From Nitrospirota bacterium (GTDB lineage Bacteria; Nitrospirota; 9FT-COMBO-42-15; HDB-SIOI813), in assembly GCA_016214375.1 (NCBI GenBank), contig JACROQ010000193.1, positions 1-8,986 of the forward strand: 8,986 nucleotides of DNA, read 5' to 3'. Below the pieces are notes generated by a model. That model saw only the letters and a program-made list of their open reading frames with translations. It had not been told where the DNA came from and did no database searches. Position numbers and translations under genes: made by a program. Of the stretch, positions 7,106-8,986 are shown one piece after another (the stretch's first letter is position 1; each line of letters starts with the position of its first letter).

Positions 7106-8115
7106 AAAAAGGATTTCTTGTCATTGCCCATGGAAGTAGAAAGGATGAGGCAAATCAGCAGGTATTTACAATGGTCAGGAGGTTAAGAGACTATTTCCAA
7201 TCAGAGATGTTTGAAACTGCCTTTATGGAATTGGCTTCGCCCTCCATAAAAGAGGGTATCATGACACTGATAAAAAAGGGTATGGATGAGTTGATTGTAT
7301 CTCCTTTCTTTCTCTTCACCGGGATGCACTACTCTAAGGACGTCCCCGGACTTATAAAAGAGGCTATAGAGGAAGCTGACAAAAATATAAACTTTAAGAT
7401 GCTGAAACCCGTTGGCAAGCATCCTGATATTTTTAATCTGGTTCAGGAGATACTTTATGAAGAAGTGGCAGACCAGCTCGAATACAAACATGTACCCCCT
7501 TCTATGATCGAGCAGAGAAGTATGGAAATGATTGAAAACTTCCTGTACGGGGATCATGTTCCGGAAGATCAGAAACCGGTTATCAAAAGGGTGATTCATA
7601 CCACAGGAGATTTTGATTTTATGAGGAGTATGGTCTTTCATAAAGATGCAATATCAGAGGGGTTGAGGGCGATTCGTTCAAAGAAGATCATCTATACTGA
7701 TGTCACAATGGTTCAGGCCGGAATCAACAAACGATTTGGGCATGAAGTAAGATGTATGTTAGACAGTCCGGAGGTGACCGAAGGGGCGGCAATTGAAGGA
7801 ATGACCAGAGCGGCTTATGGCATAAAGGCGATAGGTCACAGGCTTGACGGCAATATAATCGCCATAGGGAACGCCCCTACTGCCTTGGTTACATTGATAG
7901 ATATGATCAAGCGTGACAATGTGAAGCCGGCGCTGATAGTGGGTATCCCTGTCGGGTTTGTGAACGCTAAGGAATCAAAGGAATATCTGACAGATGTTAA
8001 AGAAGTTCCATATATCACGAACAGGGGTCATAAAGGAGGCAGTACTGTTGCCGCAGCGATTGTCAACGCGCTGATCAAGATGGAGTATAAGGATTTTCAG
8101 GTGAACCGGCCATGA
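7102..8115 (+). CDS. cbiXC: Fusion of CbiX-type cobaltochelatase and precorrin-8X methylmutase (CbiC)
   Basis: Two corrin-pathway enzymes in one 337-residue chain. Residues about 3-125 are a short CbiX-type domain that inserts cobalt into sirohydrochlorin. It has LVIAHGSRKDEAN at 6-18 with metal-binding His10, ELASPSI at 43-49, and FLFTGMHYSKDVP at 70-82 with the second His76. Residues about 131-327 are CbiC, which moves the C-11 methyl group to C-12 to give cobyrinate/hydrogenobyrinate. It has PPSMIEQRSMEMIE at 132-145, RVIHTTGDFDF at 163-173 with the probable catalytic His166, DVTMVQAGI at 200-208 and NAPTAL at 257-262. AAAGGGGG at 7084-7091 precedes the start, which overlaps the cobQ stop by 4 nt (ATGA). 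Joining an early and a late step in one chain is known in a few lineages. The CbiX route is the early-cobalt, anaerobic pathway. The remaining cbi methyltransferases are not in the window. Confidence 0.9.
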   Translation: MKKGFLVIAHGSRKDEANQQVFTMVRRLRDYFQSEMFETAFMELASPSIKEGIMTLIKKGMDELIVSPFFLFTGMHYSKDVPGLIKEAIEEADKNINFKMLKPVGKHPDIFNLVQEILYEEVADQLEYKHVPPSMIEQRSMEMIENFLYGDHVPEDQKPVIKRVIHTTGDFDFMRSMVFHKDAISEGLRAIRSKKIIYTDVTMVQAGINKRFGHEVRCMLDSPEVTEGAAIEGMTRAAYGIKAIGHRLDGNIIAIGNAPTALVTLIDMIKRDNVKPALIVGIPVGFVNAKESKEYLTDVKEVPYITNRGHKGGSTVAAAIVNALIKMEYKDFQVNRP

Positions 8116-8183
8116 GCCGGTGGGGCTCGAGTAGCAATGAGTGGAAAGCAATGAACAATGAGGGTGAATACACCTTAGTACGG

Positions 8184-8205
8184 GCTCACAAAGGGTCATG
8201 AAAAT
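8184..8205. repeat. 22-bp flank unit preceding the large inverted repeat
   Basis: GCTCACAAAG, four variable bases, ATGAAAAT, matching 1891-1912 at 18 of 22 positions. It runs directly into the inverted repeat at 8206. On the far side of both inverted repeats the 9-mer GGATTTTCG also recurs (1981-1989 and 8288-8296), so both flanks are shared while the centres differ. Confidence 0.6.
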
Positions 8206-8280
8206 AATCCCCCTCAATCCCCCTTTTTCAAAGGGGGACATCAGGTTCCCCCCTTTAGAAAAGGGGGGTAAGGGGGGATT
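8206..8280. repeat. 75-bp G/C-run inverted repeat between cbiXC and cbtB
   Basis: The left arm 8206-8238 begins AATCCCCCTCAATCCCCC. The right arm 8248-8280 ends GGGGGGTAAGGGGGGATT. They are imperfect reverse complements around a 9-nt loop (CATCAGGTT). Each arm also holds its own small hairpin (CCCCC-TTT to AAA-GGGGG), so cruciform or cloverleaf folding is possible. This C-run/G-run type of repeat is common and widely scattered in many bacterial genomes. It fills the centre of the 214-nt gap and could end or attenuate the cob transcript, but no T-tract follows. Confidence 0.85.
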
Positions 8281-8329
8281 TGAAAGGGGATTTTCGAGTG
8301 AATATCAGACAGAAAGGAGGGTATAAAGC

Positions 8330-8506
8330 ATGGAACAATGTATTGAGAAAGAGAATAGTCTGGCAGGCATCCTATTGCTGGTTTTATTTATGGTGATATC
8401 AGCCATTGCAATAGGGGTTATTGTCTATGGCATAGATTCTGTCATGCCTGGGGCGCACAATGCATTTCACGACTTCAGGCATTTTATCGGGATGCCGTGC
8501 CATTAA
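8330..8506 (+). CDS. cbtB: CbtB-like cobalt transporter subunit
   Basis: A 58-residue membrane protein. Residues about 11-34 form one hydrophobic helix, followed by a short His-rich tail, GAHNAFHDFRHFIGMPCH at 41-58. The H-N-x-x-H-D-x-R-H...PCH pattern is the hallmark of CbtB, a predicted cobalt transporter subunit usually paired with the five-helix protein CbtA and often under B12 control. His43, His47, His51, Cys57 and His58 are candidate metal ligands. AAAGGAGG at 8313-8320 lies 9 nt before the ATG, a strong ribosome site. Standing after a cobalamin synthesis cluster supports a role in cobalt supply. CbtA is not adjacent: the next genes are a small peptide and a radical SAM enzyme. The transport role of the family is inferred from genomic context and is not biochemically proven as far as I know. 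Confidence 0.85.
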   Translation: MEQCIEKENSLAGILLLVLFMVISAIAIGVIVYGIDSVMPGAHNAFHDFRHFIGMPCH

Positions 8507-8540
8507 ATCTTTTAGGACTATAAATATAAAGGAGCTGCTT

Positions 8541-8684
8541 ATGAAAAAACTCAGGGATAAGAAGACGAAAGACACGAAAAGGGGCAGGGCGCGAAAGGAC
8601 GTGATTGCTTACCGCCTGTCCTGCGATGTTAAAGGTACAGGGCTTTCGCACTACATACTGATGGAGAAAAAGGGAGACAAGTAA
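8541..8684 (+). CDS. cbpA: Small basic peptide, probable radical SAM substrate (CbpA-like)
   Basis: A 47-residue peptide starting at an ATG with AAAGGAG (8528-8534) 6 nt upstream. The first 20 residues are strongly basic (KKLRDKKTKDTKRGRARK) and hydrophilic, like a leader. The second half (VIAYRLSCDVKGTGLSHYIL at 21-40) looks like a conserved core, with a single Cys28, His37, Tyr24, Tyr38 and a KGTG turn. There is no signal peptide or membrane segment. Its stop codon overlaps the start of a radical SAM enzyme (TAATG), the classic layout for a precursor peptide and its maturase. From memory the core matches the family called modified peptide precursor CbpA, found near cobalt transporter genes. 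An upstream ATG in the same frame at 8460 would lie inside cbtB, and the start at 8541 with its good ribosome site is preferred. The modification and function are unknown to me. Confidence 0.8.
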   Translation: MKKLRDKKTKDTKRGRARKDVIAYRLSCDVKGTGLSHYILMEKKGDK

Positions 8685-8986
8685 TGAAGTATTATGCCAA
8701 TACCGGCGGCGGGCCGACCCTTCAGCCGATTGACATTGGACACCCGGATTATTTGTGCCTGATCGAACCGGACACTGCCTTTTGGGCGCTGGTAAAACAC
8801 GACAAGATGGCAAAGGTATTTACCGGTGGTGAGCTTATGAATGCCTTCAGTAAAAAGGCAGGGATATTCAAAGAGGAGATGGAAGTTCTCCGGTTTACAC
8901 AAACTCCTTCGGCTGTCTATTTTAACCCTACGGAAAGGTGTAACCTGAATTGTTCTTACTGTTATATCCCGGAGAAGATGCGGCAC
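8684..8986 (+). CDS. cbpB: Peptide-modifying radical SAM enzyme, N-terminal part (CbpB-like, cut by window end)
   Basis: The frame is open from ATG at 8684 to the last base (101 residues). Residues 1-75 are a non-catalytic N-terminal region (start MKYYANTGGG). From about 78 the radical SAM barrel begins: AVYFNPTERCNLNCSYCY at 77-94 carries the CxxxCxxC motif with Cys86, Cys90 and Cys93, which bind the [4Fe-4S] cluster that cleaves S-adenosylmethionine. The NPTxRCNLNCxYCY form is typical of SPASM-type peptide and anaerobic sulfatase maturases. The start overlaps the stop of the small peptide gene by one base, with AAAAAGGGAGA (about 8667-8677) as ribosome site, so the two are translated together. 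The pairing with that peptide and with cbtB fits the CbpB family. The rest of the enzyme, including any auxiliary-cluster domain, lies beyond the window. Confidence 0.85.
   Translation, partial: MKYYANTGGGPTLQPIDIGHPDYLCLIEPDTAFWALVKHDKMAKVFTGGELMNAFSKKAGIFKEEMEVLRFTQTPSAVYFNPTERCNLNCSYCYIPEKMRH

Noticed and set aside
8105..8121. Perfect 6-bp hairpin (ACCGGC, 5-nt loop, GCCGGT) at the cbiXC stop codon as a terminator
   Set aside because: The stem is short and no run of T follows. It is probably incidental.
8206..8280. CRISPR array or insertion sequence at the G/C-run repeat
   Set aside because: There is a single inverted repeat with a 9-nt loop, no spacer-repeat periodicity, and no transposase reading frame.
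8116..8329. Cobalamin riboswitch or promoter before cbtB
   Set aside because: No B12 box was seen. TTGAAA at 8280 has only a poor -10 match (TATCAG at 8303) at 17-nt spacing, too weak to list.
8460..8540. Upstream in-frame ATG for the small peptide (74-residue version)
   Set aside because: It starts inside cbtB and adds a stretch with no conserved look. AAAGGAG directly precedes the ATG at 8541, and 47 residues fits the peptide family better.
8651..8986. Open frame on the minus strand opposite the radical SAM gene
   Set aside because: It is a shadow of the + strand gene, with no recognisable motif and no separate ribosome site. The + strand frame has the CxxxCxxC motif.

Overview
The window reads as a vitamin B12 (corrinoid) uptake and synthesis cluster from a Gram-negative, probably anaerobic bacterium. 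Every gene is on the + strand and they are tightly packed. An outer-membrane BtuB-type receptor with its own TonB-like protein shows a diderm cell. The CbiX-type cobaltochelatase points to the early-cobalt (anaerobic) corrin route. Several families of short palindromic repeats sit in the gaps and even inside genes, a style I associate with Nitrospirota and Desulfobacterota genomes. That placement is an impression and not a proof.

Region 1 (1-3883) is transport. It holds the last codons of a BtuC/FecCD-type permease, its overlapping ABC ATPase (48-857), a TonB-family energy transducer (926-1882) and a BtuB-like TonB-dependent receptor (2015-3883). Two near-identical palindromic repeats (840-908 and 1905-1975) bracket the tonB gene.

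Region 2 (3946-8115) is biosynthesis. It holds cobU (cobinamide kinase/guanylyltransferase), cobT (DMB phosphoribosyltransferase), cobQ (cobyric acid synthase) and a CbiX-CbiC fusion (cobaltochelatase plus precorrin-8X methylmutase). Genes overlap by 4 nt or are separated by tens of bases or less, so this is very likely one transcript. The fusion acts early in the pathway, CobQ in the middle, and CobU and CobT in nucleotide-loop assembly.

Region 3 (8116-8329) is a gap with no gene. It contains a 75-bp G/C-rich inverted repeat. A 22-bp unit just before this repeat also occurs before the repeat at 1905-1975.

Region 4 (8330-8986) is the most interesting part. It holds a 58-residue CbtB-like cobalt-transporter subunit, a 47-residue basic peptide, and, overlapping the peptide stop codon by one base, the start of a radical SAM enzyme cut by the window edge. 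I recognise this as the CbpA/CbpB arrangement, a predicted peptide and its radical SAM maturase linked to cobalt/B12 genes. As far as I know its product and role are undetermined. The usual CbtB partner, CbtA, is not next to CbtB here. No cobalamin riboswitch was recognised in the window; the start of the transport operon lies upstream.
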